Source of the DNA: Dyadobacter arcticus
GTDB lineage: Bacteria; Bacteroidota; Bacteroidia; Cytophagales; Spirosomataceae
Assembly: GCF_011762185.1 (NCBI RefSeq)
Contig: NZ_JAASQJ010000003.1
Span: 1,054,001-1,118,000 of the forward strand
Direction of reading: 5' to 3'
DNA length: 64,000 bases
The notes beneath the pieces were generated by a model. It saw nothing but the letters and a program-made list of their open reading frames with translations, had not been told where the DNA came from and ran no database searches. A program made the position numbers and the translations under genes. This document shows positions 54,716 through 63,978 of this stretch, in pieces. How positions within the stretch are numbered: position 1 is the stretch's first letter; every line of letters starts with the position of its first letter.

Positions 54716-56385
54716 TCGCTTTGCTCTTTTCTCAGGTGAACCAATCCAATGTAATCGCAGGCATCATGCCTGGTGGCCGGGTTAAGAAATTCGAATTTTA
54801 ATTTTGTCGTATCGAAATCAGGAAAAATATAGGATTCTTTGATTTCCAGTTGACTTTCCTGCGCCAGCAAATTGATACTTTGCATGGGTGCTGCAACCCA
54901 AAAATCCGTTTGTTTCGCAAGCGTATCGGACCCGGCATCCTTAAAGAAATACTCCGAGTAGTAATGCATGGAGGGGCTTTTCCAATCCATCATGTACACA
55001 TTTTTCAGTGGGATGTCCAACTGTCTGATCCTGGCTGCAATCAGATGTCCGGCCTGAAGTTGCTGAATTTGTACATAAAAATTTCCATTCATCAAAAGGT
55101 TGGCGAACAGGGAGGCGCAAAAAGAGATCATGACCAATTTATTCACAAAGGTGCGGTTATACCTCCATTCACAGATTAGCAAAACCAATGCTGATGAACT
55201 AAGTATCAGGACGCCGATATTTTTTATCGGGAAGATATAGAAGTTAATAATCAGGCCAAACAGCAGCATGAGCACCGCTACAAAGTTCTGGACAATCATC
55301 AGCCATTTGCCCTCGGCCTGCGTAGAAACAACTTTTTCAAGCTCTCCCGCAATAAGGATCGAAAAGAAAGGAAAAAGAATATTCAGGTAGTGCGGCAACC
55401 GAAAGTTTGAGGAAGTGAGGATAGCGAACATGATGACAATCGTAGTCCAGCACATGATCTCTTCGCCCTGAAGAAATGTGAATTTTGTTTTAACTAAAAA
55501 TAAACCTTTCCTAAAAACCGCCCAATATCCCAGCAGACACCACGGCAGCAACGCCCAGAGGAGTGAATGAAAGAACAGAAATGGGTCGCTACCGCCGGAA
55601 CTCCCCCAATTGACACCCTGCAGACGCTCGGTATTTTGAAAAAAAAGTATGAATGCGACCCCGGAGATATTACCCATGCCCCGGATCACCTTTTCGGGAT
55701 GAAGATCAAACTGGAGATAATAGCAAAACAACACGGGACTTATAAAAATAAAGAACAACGGAACTGCCCATAACCATTTTAAAGAGCGAATGAACAGCCA
55801 GTTTCGCTGGTACAACACCTGCGATCCGACGGCAATCACGGGCACAGCCGCGCCCGTCATACCTTTTGTCGCAAAAGCGAGTGACAGAAATAGTGTACCC
55901 AAAATCAGGCGATCGATGCGGCTGGTGAGGGTGTATTCGTATAATAGCCAAGTAGCGCTAATGATGAACGAAAGCAGGATCGCGTCCATCCGCACATCGT
56001 TGTGCGCAAGAATGTACGCCTGAGATGACACCAGGACCAAAACTGCATTTCTGGCCGCATTTTGTCCATAAAGCCGACGGGCGAGCCTGAAAGTTGCATA
56101 TACTCCTGGTAGGGCCAACAAAAAAGTCGGCAGCTTATACGACCACGTACCGACGCCCAGAAGCTCGTCACCAATAGCCGATATCCAAAACAAAAGGTGT
56201 GGCTTGTCCAGATAGTCGTGGCCGCGGTCAATCAGGTCTACGTAATCGCCGGTGAGGTACATGTGCATGCCGATCAGTGCATGGTGTGCGCTGTCGTCGT
56301 CAAAAAGCGGTATGCTGAGTCCAAAAAAGTAAACGGCCAGGATCAGGATAGCGTAGATATAAGGAACGTAATTGAAACGTGCCAT
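54712..56385 (-). CDS. GT39-family membrane glycosyltransferase
   Basis: A 557-residue ArnT/PMT-like enzyme. LFDDDSAHHALIGMHMYLTG near residue 30 provides the acidic catalytic region and DYLDKPHLLFWISAIGDELLG the family's second motif. About eleven hydrophobic segments follow, then a soluble C-terminal part of about 130 residues. Such enzymes take sugars from polyprenyl-phosphate donors and transfer them on the periplasmic side, for example to lipid A. It is 3 bases downstream of the GT2 gene, which would make the polyprenyl-phosphate sugar donor, and coupled to the flippase-like gene. Confidence 0.88.
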   Translation of the reverse strand: MARFNYVPYIYAILILAVYFFGLSIPLFDDDSAHHALIGMHMYLTGDYVDLIDRGHDYLDKPHLLFWISAIGDELLGVGTWSYKLPTFLLALPGVYATFRLARRLYGQNAARNAVLVLVSSQAYILAHNDVRMDAILLSFIISATWLLYEYTLTSRIDRLILGTLFLSLAFATKGMTGAAVPVIAVGSQVLYQRNWLFIRSLKWLWAVPLFFIFISPVLFCYYLQFDLHPEKVIRGMGNISGVAFILFFQNTERLQGVNWGSSGGSDPFLFFHSLLWALLPWCLLGYWAVFRKGLFLVKTKFTFLQGEEIMCWTTIVIMFAILTSSNFRLPHYLNILFPFFSILIAGELEKVVSTQAEGKWLMIVQNFVAVLMLLFGLIINFYIFPIKNIGVLILSSSALVLLICEWRYNRTFVNKLVMISFCASLFANLLMNGNFYVQIQQLQAGHLIAARIRQLDIPLKNVYMMDWKSPSMHYYSEYFFKDAGSDTLAKQTDFWVAAPMQSINLLAQESQLEIKESYIFPDFDTTKLKFEFLNPATRHDACDYIGLVHLRKEQSD

Positions 56386-56388
56386 TCG

Positions 56389-57360
56389 CTAAATGCTTAA
56401 ATCCTCTGAAACCGCGCTTCCTTTTTGTTGCAGGATTTTTCGGATCAGATAGGGGGTTTTGCCAGACCCTTCGTAGTAAATGCGCATTTGTATCTCGGCA
56501 AAAAAACCCATCAGGATTATGAATACCCCTGAAAGCAGAAGCATTAGTGCAGATACAATCCATAGTTTTTCCAAGTGATCGGTGACAATGTAGGATATGA
56601 CCTGGGATAAAATCAGCAATACACCGCCAAGAACGGACGCACCGCCGATCGCTCCGAAAAGATGCATGGGTTTTTTCATATAGCGCTGCATATAAAGCAT
56701 GAGCAGCAGGTCACCAAGTACTTTGGATGTCCTGCCGAGGCCATACTTTGAGGTTCCAAAAAGTCGCCTGTGATGTCTGACGGGCATCTCGGTCATCCGT
56801 GCACCCATCATACTTGCCAGAACCGGAATAAATCGGTGCAGCTCCCCATACAACCCCAGATTTTGGGCGATTTCCCGTTTGAATATTTTTAATGTACAGC
56901 CATAGTCTCTCAGGTGTACGCCGGTGAGCGTACGGATGATCTTGTTTGCGATCCTGCTCGGAAGCTTGCGAAAGAGCCAGTCGTCCAGCCGGTTGGCGCG
57001 GTAGCCGGCCACCACGTCCCAATCGCCCTGAGAAGCCCGGACAAACATCCGGATAATATCCTCAGGATCATTCTGGAGATCGCCGTCAATTGTGACCACA
57101 TACTTGCCATCCGATACTGATATACCCGCCGCCATGGCGCTGGTTTGTCCGTAATTACGCATGAGCACCACAATGCGCAGCCGGTCGTCAATCTGTTTCC
57201 TTAACACCTCGACGGTCTGGTCTGTTGAGCCATCGTCAACGGCAACGATTTCGTAGTCATAACCAGTCAGGGCAAGCCTGATAGCCTGGAGCAGATGTAC
57301 TATATTATCTTGTTCATTAAAAAGCGGTATTACCACGGAAATCAACCTGGCAGCGGTCAT
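56389..57360 (-). CDS. GT2 glycosyltransferase, ArnC/DPM1-like
   Basis: A 323-residue enzyme. ISVVIPLFNEQDNIVHLLQA and YEIVAVDDGSTDQTVEVL open the GT-A fold; YVVTIDGDLQNDPEDI holds the DxD-type metal site, and RVVAGYRANRLDDWLFRKL-type sequence follows. Two C-terminal membrane helices (FGAIGGASVLGGVLLILSQVI and WIVSALMLLLSGVFIILMGF) are typical of ArnC/DPM1 enzymes that make polyprenyl-phosphate sugars. It heads the operon with GT39 and the flippase-like protein. The 256-base region upstream (57361-57616) contains the 15-bp palindrome at 57428-57442 and the terminator of the opposite neighbour's gene, but no clear promoter. Confidence 0.9.
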   Translation of the reverse strand: MTAARLISVVIPLFNEQDNIVHLLQAIRLALTGYDYEIVAVDDGSTDQTVEVLRKQIDDRLRIVVLMRNYGQTSAMAAGISVSDGKYVVTIDGDLQNDPEDIIRMFVRASQGDWDVVAGYRANRLDDWLFRKLPSRIANKIIRTLTGVHLRDYGCTLKIFKREIAQNLGLYGELHRFIPVLASMMGARMTEMPVRHHRRLFGTSKYGLGRTSKVLGDLLLMLYMQRYMKKPMHLFGAIGGASVLGGVLLILSQVISYIVTDHLEKLWIVSALMLLLSGVFIILMGFFAEIQMRIYYEGSGKTPYLIRKILQQKGSAVSEDLSI

Positions 57361-57572
57361 AAAAGAAAATTTACTTAACGACCGGGAAACATGGAAAATA
57401 GCTGGCTGGTTTATTGAATACTGACTCTTAACAATTTGTTAAAAAATCCTTGATTTGCGCTAAACCTTTAATAATTAGATAATCTTCCAATAACACTCGG
57501 TTCACGGCAGTTAGCATTTCGGGTAAAACACAATACAATTTTTTACAATCGCATATTTGAGGTCATAAAAAA

Positions 57573-57594
57573 AGGCCGCTCCGGTGAGCGACCT
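57573..57594 (-). terminator. Terminator of the phoD-exeM-DUF2278 operon
   Basis: AGGCCGCTC (57573-57581) pairs with GAGCGACCT (57586-57594), with one G-T wobble and a four-base loop. On the minus strand seven T residues follow. It is 22 bases beyond the DUF2278 gene's stop. Confidence 0.85.
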
Positions 57595-57616
57595 CTTTAA
57601 AAGCGTTGTGAGGTTT

Positions 57617-58666
57617 TTAAAAATGAATTACCCGACCCTCGTTTTGGGCTTGCTGCTTGGTATACTGCACGCCGCTGGTCTTAATACCCTGCTTATTCAG
57701 AAGCGATATCGTTCCACCTTTATTGCCCAAAGCAAGGTTGCTGGCAGCAGGAATAATTACTTCTAATGTCCCTGCAGCACCAATTGTGGCATTATTAATG
57801 ATAAAAGGATTGCGTAGCCGGTCAAGCAACTGCCATCCATCCAGGCTGATCGGCTCATCCGTCGTATTCATCAATATAACTTTTTCCTTACCTTCTTCAT
57901 TCCCTTTCGGATTGACGAGGGCACCTACGATCACAACATCTCCATCGACATCAGTTGGCTGGTCAGGATCTTCTCCGGTTCCACTGGTAATCCTGTGCCC
58001 GGTAACGTCGTCCGTATGCAGGGTGGCTGGGTTCAGCGTATTAAACTGGCTTTGGAAAGCCAACAGGATCACAGCCCAGCGGTTAAGTGAAGGAAAGTAG
58101 AACAAGATACCTCCGTCCTGATAAACACCATTATCCTTATCAAAACGCCCGGTCGGGTTGCCTTGGTTCATATGGATATCATGCAAGCCCTGATCCTTGA
58201 TCTCGGGGAAATACCTGTCCTTTGCGCTGGTACTTGGCCACTGCTCACCAAATGCAAAAATCCGTGCGCCTTCGTCCCCAAAAGTTTTATTTAACAGGGC
58301 TGTCAGCTTCTCTTGAAGGTCGTTGTCCAACCCGGGGGCGTTATTAGGAAGAATTACCATCTGGTTGAAGTCAACAACCAGGTTTCTCCTGAGAAAATCC
58401 AGGCCGAACTGGCGGCGGCTATCCGGATCATTGATGTTATAAGTCCCGTTTTCCGGAAACGCTGCAAGCAGGCGGTCGCACAATTCATGCTGAAAATTTT
58501 CGTCGATAAACGTCATCAGCATAGAGCCGTCCTGCGAGCGGACGTTGACAGCGATACGATAAAAATCGCCGCCTGTATTTAGCTTAATTTCATAATGATT
58601 TGCGTCCGGTGCCATCATGCCGCGTTCGAACGTTCCAATAAACAGGTGATAATTTTTTAAGCCCAT
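57617..58666 (-). CDS. DUF2278 protein with C-terminal lamin-tail-like domain
   Basis: A 349-residue protein. Residues 1-~225 match DUF2278 (YukJ-like): GLKNYHLFIGTFERGMMAPD, FDKDNGVYQDGGILFYFPSL and NRWAVILLAFQSQ. Residues ~235-349 look like a lamin-tail immunoglobulin-like domain (VILMNTTDEPISLDGWQLLD, GTISLLNKQGIKTSGVQY). No signal peptide is visible, although lamin-tail domains are usually found on exported proteins. It is the third gene of the phoD-exeM operon. DUF2278 has no confirmed activity; a link with phosphorus acquisition or nucleic-acid use is suggested by position only. Confidence 0.85.
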   Translation of the reverse strand: MGLKNYHLFIGTFERGMMAPDANHYEIKLNTGGDFYRIAVNVRSQDGSMLMTFIDENFQHELCDRLLAAFPENGTYNINDPDSRRQFGLDFLRRNLVVDFNQMVILPNNAPGLDNDLQEKLTALLNKTFGDEGARIFAFGEQWPSTSAKDRYFPEIKDQGLHDIHMNQGNPTGRFDKDNGVYQDGGILFYFPSLNRWAVILLAFQSQFNTLNPATLHTDDVTGHRITSGTGEDPDQPTDVDGDVVIVGALVNPKGNEEGKEKVILMNTTDEPISLDGWQLLDRLRNPFIINNATIGAAGTLEVIIPAASNLALGNKGGTISLLNKQGIKTSGVQYTKQQAQNEGRVIHF

Positions 58667-58725
58667 GTTAAGTTGGTTTTGTGTTTAAAAACAGCCAAAT
58701 GTCGCACTCCCCGGTACTTTTAAAA

Positions 58726-61700
58726 CTACCTTATAATCAATTTAACATTCTGTTTACCAAGTGGTTCAGAAGCAAACTGAATATAGTACAACCCAGGCGT
58801 CAAGACTTGTTTCGACTGAACTGAGAATGTATTTTCACCTTCCGCTTTTGAAACGGTTGTATTGACTGGCACTCCTGTTATGCTAAACATCCGGATAGAA
58901 TATTGGTCTACATTGTAACCGACAAGCTTAAAATTCCCCTGATTAGGGTTTGGATAAACCGCAAACTGTGATGGATTGGAGGCTGATTTAACGGCGATTA
59001 TCCTTGAAAATTCTGACCTGCCATCGAAATCAACCTGTTTCAACTGGTAATAATAAATTCGTCCGGCCCCGACATTTGCATCATCGAAATCATAAGTGCT
59101 TTGCTGGTTTGTCGTCGCCTTACCCGGAACGGACCCGATTTTCTCAAAATGCTTTCCATCCGTGCTTTTCAAAACATCAAAACCCATGTTGTCCTCTTCG
59201 CTGGATGTTTTCCAGCTTAACCTTATTGTTTGCCCGGCGGCAACGCCATCGAATGAGATGTACTCAACTGGCAGTGACTTGTCCAGACTTAGCCCAATCA
59301 GCACAGGATCATGGTCAGCGGCCCTGAATTGGTCGGCACTGTATAAGCTGGTTACCTGTCCCGGGGATTTAAACTCCGTATTGTAGTCCATTACACCCGG
59401 CTCATCGGCATTGATATGCCACTTGGCAGCCCCGGTTACCTGCCTGGTTAATGTGGTATTTGCCAATGCATGGTCAAGGGAGCCAAACTGCCCGTCGAAC
59501 ACGTACGAATAGGAAGTTGCTGGGAGCTGATTCTTATATCCTGCCGCTTCCAGGATCGTGAGCGGCTCTTCCTTTGCATAAGCATTCAAATCACCGAGGA
59601 TTAAATAATCCGGATCTGTGCTGCCGGTAGGTTTTCCCGCCAGCCAGGCAGCCAGGTCCGTTGCCTGCCGGCTCCGTGTCCCGTTTGACAATCCTTGTCC
59701 GTTTCCAGTGTCCTCATCGCCTACTCCTCCCGAGCTGGATCCCTTGGATTTAAAATGGTTGACCACGACTGTGAACTCTTCGCCATTTGAATTTTGGGTA
59801 AAAGTCTGCGCCAACGGCCTGCGTCTCACCAGATCAAAAGCCGCACTGGTGGACAACGTTGCTGCGTTCCCTTTTGGAGTTACTTTATCCGTTTTGTAGA
59901 TGAACCCTACTGTAATCGCATCTGTCGAAATCGGATCACCAGCGCTTGCCGGATCTATAAAGGCATAGCTGCCACTTCCTTCCAGGTCAGCATTCAGACC
60001 ATTTACAAGGTCTTCCAGAGCTGTTGTAGGCGTGGCGCCGTTGACCTGGATTTCCATTAATCCAATCAAATCCGCACCCGACCGGATCAATGCCTTAATG
60101 ATTTTCGTTTTTTGCCGTTCAAATTCCGTGGCGGTATTCGCTCCGCGGTACGTATCACCGCTGACATCCAGGTCCACAAAATAGTTCAGCACATTGGCGC
60201 TTGCAATCGTAAGCGACGGTGTCCCGGAAACCGCGCCTCCCGTCAGAGCGGGTACAGCGACAGGACGGGGATTCGAGGGCAAAAAGTTGACACCGGTTGC
60301 GGTTTGCATGCGGTAACCTTCAAGCCGCTCGTCCAGGATCCCGGTAATACTGGCAACCTGGTCGCCGCCCCTCAATGTATTGGATGCGCTAAGCGGATTT
60401 CCGCCGCGTCCAAAAATAATCGGATCGGGGTTTTGACGCGTGCTCCCGTCGTCCAGCAAAATTTGTCGTTTGGCGTTTTCGGCCAGATAGGCAGTGTATC
60501 CACTTGTGCTAGGCGCATTGAACTGAGTAAACTGATCCAGCCGCGCATCGGTATCCGGCTGGTTACCCGGGCCTTCTGCCGAAAGCAATACCTGTCCATA
60601 GCGTCCCAGCTCAAAGAATTCGGTGACCGTGAGATTGCCAGTTGTCGCGCTCAATTCGGCCAGCATCCCCTCATATCGTTCCAGATCAGCAATGCTGGCG
60701 ACCGGCATTTTAACAGAAACCGGGGCAGGCAATGCGACTGGCCCCAGATTGGTAAAGCTGGTCAGCGATGTTATCTCCGTCAAACGTGTGGTAACGCCGC
60801 TGGTTGTGCTTACAAAATCTACTACCGTACCCGTCAGGCTCACTTTATCTCCCTGATTGGGGGTTACCACCCCCGTTGCGTTGGAAGCAACATTGAAAAC
60901 GAATATTCCTTCCGATGTAGCCGGATCTCCGTCAGCATCCGCATCTTCTTCCTGCATATAGAAACCATTCAGCCCGGTTGACCCAAAAAAAGTTCGGGTA
61001 ACCACGCCTTCAATCGTGAAATCGCCCGTCAGCGCCGCCAGCTGTCCGCTTCCCTGGATCGCACTGATCTTCGTTGGCAATCCCTGAGGAGCGATGGTGG
61101 TAAAATTCCAGGTTGATGCATCGGTGATACCAGCAAAGTCATTATTGGCGGCGTCGCTGAATGCCCCGGCCGACAAAGTTACCGAGTACACCTTGCTATT
61201 GAGTAAAGTTACACCCGATATTGTAACAGATGGACCATTAACGGTAACATTAGCCGATTGGATATCGATTACCTCGGTTGTGTTATCGGTTGTGTTGGTA
61301 ATCGTAAATGCACCAGTCTTTTTAGAAACACTTTCAGAAAAAGTCAGTACCAGATTCGCTGTCAATTGCACATTCACAGCATTATCGGCCGGATTAAGCG
61401 TGCTAATCACAGGTGCAGTAACGTCCGGTCCCGGAATGCTTTCATCAATAGTTACGTCGTCCAATGCGATGCGGTCGCGGCTGCCGGTGGTACCTACGGA
61501 AGATTCCCAGTACACCCATCTTAATTGTACGACACTCTGATTTTCGAGTGCAGCTGGAAGTACCAGCGAAAATGACTGGGAATGCCCGACGATATTCCCC
61601 GCAGATGAATAAATGTCAGATGCAGTACCTAAATCAAAGAAATTGCCGGAATCTCCAATCCTGTATTGAAGGGCCAGGCTGTTGTCACGGCTAGCCTGTT

Positions 61701-62106
61701 GCTGGATCGTCCGGGCCGTCCATTCAACCAGGATATTTGTTTTCCCCAAAGTATTGACAGAGATCACTACCGCACCTGCGGCGTTTGATCCGGAAGCAAG
61801 CATTGCAATCCCATTTTCTCCATTCGTTCCTGCGTTTAGCCAGCCACCAGAACTTGTGTTGGTTAAGTAGGGCAGGTCACCATTTCCCGGGCTTGCTGTT
61901 CTTGTAGTTGGAATGCTGCCGGTGGTTGTCCCGAAGCGGTGAACCGCTACGCCGGCCGGAAGTGTCGAACCTGAGATCTCGGTAAAGGAAAATGGTAGGG
62001 TTTGGGGAGGCGGTGACGTTTGTGCAAGCACATTCGAAGCCAAAAGGAAAATCCATGCTGGAACGAGTAAAAGACCGAAGTTTTTACCGGATAGGTATTT
62101 GATCAT
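58726..62106 (-). CDS. ExeM/NucH-type extracellular nuclease with T9SS sorting tail
   Basis: A 1126-residue secreted enzyme. After a signal peptide (LLVPAWIFLLASNVLA) comes a beta-sandwich domain with DDVTIDESIPG, an Ig-like domain (APVISTLNPADNAVNVQLTA, residues ~230-340), an OB-fold-like region (ISAIQGSGQLAALTGDFTIE), and a DNase-I-type endonuclease domain: TIASANVLNYFVDLD, DLIGLMEIQVNG, DYLILGDLNAYAKEE and AADHDPVLIGLSLD. The last ~75 residues (FAVYPNPNQGNFKLVGYN to the end) are a Por-type sorting domain for export by the type IX system. It degrades extracellular DNA/RNA, releasing phosphate together with PhoD encoded 39 bases upstream. Confidence 0.9.
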   Translation of the reverse strand: MIKYLSGKNFGLLLVPAWIFLLASNVLAQTSPPPQTLPFSFTEISGSTLPAGVAVHRFGTTTGSIPTTRTASPGNGDLPYLTNTSSGGWLNAGTNGENGIAMLASGSNAAGAVVISVNTLGKTNILVEWTARTIQQQASRDNSLALQYRIGDSGNFFDLGTASDIYSSAGNIVGHSQSFSLVLPAALENQSVVQLRWVYWESSVGTTGSRDRIALDDVTIDESIPGPDVTAPVISTLNPADNAVNVQLTANLVLTFSESVSKKTGAFTITNTTDNTTEVIDIQSANVTVNGPSVTISGVTLLNSKVYSVTLSAGAFSDAANNDFAGITDASTWNFTTIAPQGLPTKISAIQGSGQLAALTGDFTIEGVVTRTFFGSTGLNGFYMQEEDADADGDPATSEGIFVFNVASNATGVVTPNQGDKVSLTGTVVDFVSTTSGVTTRLTEITSLTSFTNLGPVALPAPVSVKMPVASIADLERYEGMLAELSATTGNLTVTEFFELGRYGQVLLSAEGPGNQPDTDARLDQFTQFNAPSTSGYTAYLAENAKRQILLDDGSTRQNPDPIIFGRGGNPLSASNTLRGGDQVASITGILDERLEGYRMQTATGVNFLPSNPRPVAVPALTGGAVSGTPSLTIASANVLNYFVDLDVSGDTYRGANTATEFERQKTKIIKALIRSGADLIGLMEIQVNGATPTTALEDLVNGLNADLEGSGSYAFIDPASAGDPISTDAITVGFIYKTDKVTPKGNAATLSTSAAFDLVRRRPLAQTFTQNSNGEEFTVVVNHFKSKGSSSGGVGDEDTGNGQGLSNGTRSRQATDLAAWLAGKPTGSTDPDYLILGDLNAYAKEEPLTILEAAGYKNQLPATSYSYVFDGQFGSLDHALANTTLTRQVTGAAKWHINADEPGVMDYNTEFKSPGQVTSLYSADQFRAADHDPVLIGLSLDKSLPVEYISFDGVAAGQTIRLSWKTSSEEDNMGFDVLKSTDGKHFEKIGSVPGKATTNQQSTYDFDDANVGAGRIYYYQLKQVDFDGRSEFSRIIAVKSASNPSQFAVYPNPNQGNFKLVGYNVDQYSIRMFSITGVPVNTTVSKAEGENTFSVQSKQVLTPGLYYIQFASEPLGKQNVKLIIR

Positions 62107-62145
62107 ATGTAATGTTGATGAAAGTGAAAATTTGATTACTTCGCT

Positions 62146-63894
62146 TTACGCGTTAATCGTTTCAGTATGTCCGACAGTTGTTGCGGTAGTCGGGGTGATA
62201 ATGGTCGACACATAGCGCCACTCGCTGACAATCTTACTTGTGCTGAATTTTGCCAGAACATATCCTCTCCGGGATGCATCCAGGTATTCCAGGTCATCCA
62301 CCAACAATGCCAGCGCCTGCTCAAAACCGCCAAGTGAAGCCGGATCGGCACCAAGATATTCTTCAAAACCCGGCGAGGTAACCGAAGATGTGGCCAGTTC
62401 GCGGCCTGCCTCCGTTTTGTCATTCGCTTTCAATTGGGAATACCATCCATTGTGTGAATCTCCCGACAGCGCAATTAGCTTCTTGCCCTTTGCCATCGCA
62501 TATACGATTTCTCTCTCAATCGGATAACCGTCCCATGCATCGAGGTTGTACGGCAGCACCGTTTGTATCCGTGCAATCTCCTGAGGTGTCAAAGAAGGAT
62601 CGTTGGCCAGGAAACGGCCTTTAATCTGTGTAAGCTGGATTAAGAGGGTCTGGAACATCTTAAATGTCGCCGGAGTAGCAGAGCCGGTAGCATCTACCTC
62701 ACCAACGATCTGGACGATCGCCAAAAGCAGTTCAGCAGGAACATACATTTTACCCATCAAAACTTGTTGCCCAAGAACCTGCCATACGCCTTTACCAGTC
62801 CCAATTGCGGATCCCAGCCAGGTAAGCTGTTCTTTTCCAAGAATTGTACGGTTTGGATTAAGCCAATCTTTCTGGAAAGCCGCTGCGTCTAATCCCGTTT
62901 GGGTCAGATAATCTGCATAAGAAAGTTGCTCATCGCGACCAATAATCCGGGTGTCGAGCATGTGCAGGTCCATAATATTACCGAAAGAGAAGCTCCGGTA
63001 AATTTTCGCATCGACCAGTGTTCTTACTCCAATGTACTCGTGATAGGCTTTGATCGCCCGCTCCCTTCTGGCTTCGAAACTGCCTTCATTTTGGTTATGA
63101 TTTTGTGCACCGTCTTTGAACGCATCATTTGCAACCTCGTGATCGTCCCATACGCAAATGAATGGCTTTTTCTGATGCGCCAATTGCAATTGCGGATCGC
63201 TGCGGTATTGTTTAAAGCGGGTGCGGTAGTCGTCCAGGGATAGGATTTCATTCGCCGGAAGGTGAAGACGTCCCAGTGCGATTGTGTTTGGGTTGGAACC
63301 GTACTGGCCGGCGCCGTATTCATAAATGTAATCGCCCAGGTGTAGTACAACGTCGGCCTCGGAAGCTGCGATGGCCCCATAAACATTGAACAACCCTGCC
63401 GGATAGTTGGAACATGAACACACTGCCAGCTTCACATCTTCCATTTCACCGGCCTTGGCGAGCGTTTTTGTTTCCCCGGTCGGCGATATCACATTGGTAT
63501 TTGTGATGGCGAAACGATAGTAGTATTTGGTGTTTGATTTCAGGCCACTAATGTCAACACTTACTGTAAAATCATCATTGACTGATGCGTCCAGCATTTC
63601 GGTTTTAATGATTTGTCCAAAACCAGGGTCGGTAGCAATATCATAGGTAAGGGTTACTTTTTGGGAGGAAGCGTTGGCGGGAGAAACCCTTGTCCAAAGA
63701 ATGATCTGACTGTCGGTCGGGTCAAAACTGGCGACGTTGTAATCAAAGCTGCCATTCTGATTGGGATCGTTAGGGTCGGGAATGTTGTGATCAGTGCAGC
63801 TTCCAACCAGGACAGTTGATAAAATAACACCTCCTGCCCCCAGCACAGAGCGTTCCAAAAATTTCCTGCGGTTAATCGTAAAGTTACCTTTCAT
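62146..63894 (-). CDS. phoD: PhoD-family alkaline phosphatase, Tat-exported lipoprotein
   Basis: A 582-residue phosphodiesterase/phosphomonoesterase. NRRKFLERSVLGAGGVIL is a twin-arginine signal that ends in VLVGSCTDHN, a lipobox. The N-terminal PhoD beta-sandwich (FDYNVASFDPTDSQIILWTR) precedes the metallophosphatase core: VVLHLGDYIYEYG, FICVWDDHEVANDAFKDG, and KLIALSGDSHNGWYSQL hold the Asp/Asn/His ligands of the Ca/Fe site. It hydrolyses phosphate esters outside the inner membrane. It is the first gene of an operon with the ExeM nuclease and DUF2278 protein, behind a four-unit PHO-like box. Confidence 0.94.
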   Translation of the reverse strand: MKGNFTINRRKFLERSVLGAGGVILSTVLVGSCTDHNIPDPNDPNQNGSFDYNVASFDPTDSQIILWTRVSPANASSQKVTLTYDIATDPGFGQIIKTEMLDASVNDDFTVSVDISGLKSNTKYYYRFAITNTNVISPTGETKTLAKAGEMEDVKLAVCSCSNYPAGLFNVYGAIAASEADVVLHLGDYIYEYGAGQYGSNPNTIALGRLHLPANEILSLDDYRTRFKQYRSDPQLQLAHQKKPFICVWDDHEVANDAFKDGAQNHNQNEGSFEARRERAIKAYHEYIGVRTLVDAKIYRSFSFGNIMDLHMLDTRIIGRDEQLSYADYLTQTGLDAAAFQKDWLNPNRTILGKEQLTWLGSAIGTGKGVWQVLGQQVLMGKMYVPAELLLAIVQIVGEVDATGSATPATFKMFQTLLIQLTQIKGRFLANDPSLTPQEIARIQTVLPYNLDAWDGYPIEREIVYAMAKGKKLIALSGDSHNGWYSQLKANDKTEAGRELATSSVTSPGFEEYLGADPASLGGFEQALALLVDDLEYLDASRRGYVLAKFSTSKIVSEWRYVSTIITPTTATTVGHTETINA

Positions 63895-63922
63895 ACAATT
63901 ATGGATTATTGAGATTAATCCA

Positions 63923-63978
63923 TAAAGCTACCTTCCCATTGTTTCCAATATGTAACCACAAGTTTAAATTGCTGTTAA
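63923..63978 (-). promoter_or_regulatory. PHO-box-like promoter of the phoD operon
   Basis: On the minus strand TTAACA (63978-63973), TTAAAC (63967-63962), GTTACA (63956-63951) and GAAACA (63945-63940) lie exactly 11 bases apart. Nine bases later is TAGCTTTA (63930-63923), one base off TAnnTTTG, 28 bases before the ATG at 63894. Confidence 0.58.

Noticed and set aside
57428..57444. TTAACA-N5-TTAAAA and a 15-bp palindrome upstream of the GT2 gene, resembling a PHO-like box
   Set aside because: No -7 element lies 9-10 bases after it in either direction, and the sequence is simply AT-rich.
60112..60981. Long open frame on the plus strand (289 codons)
   Set aside because: It is antisense to the ExeM nuclease and lacks recognisable domains; the minus-strand gene explains the open frame.
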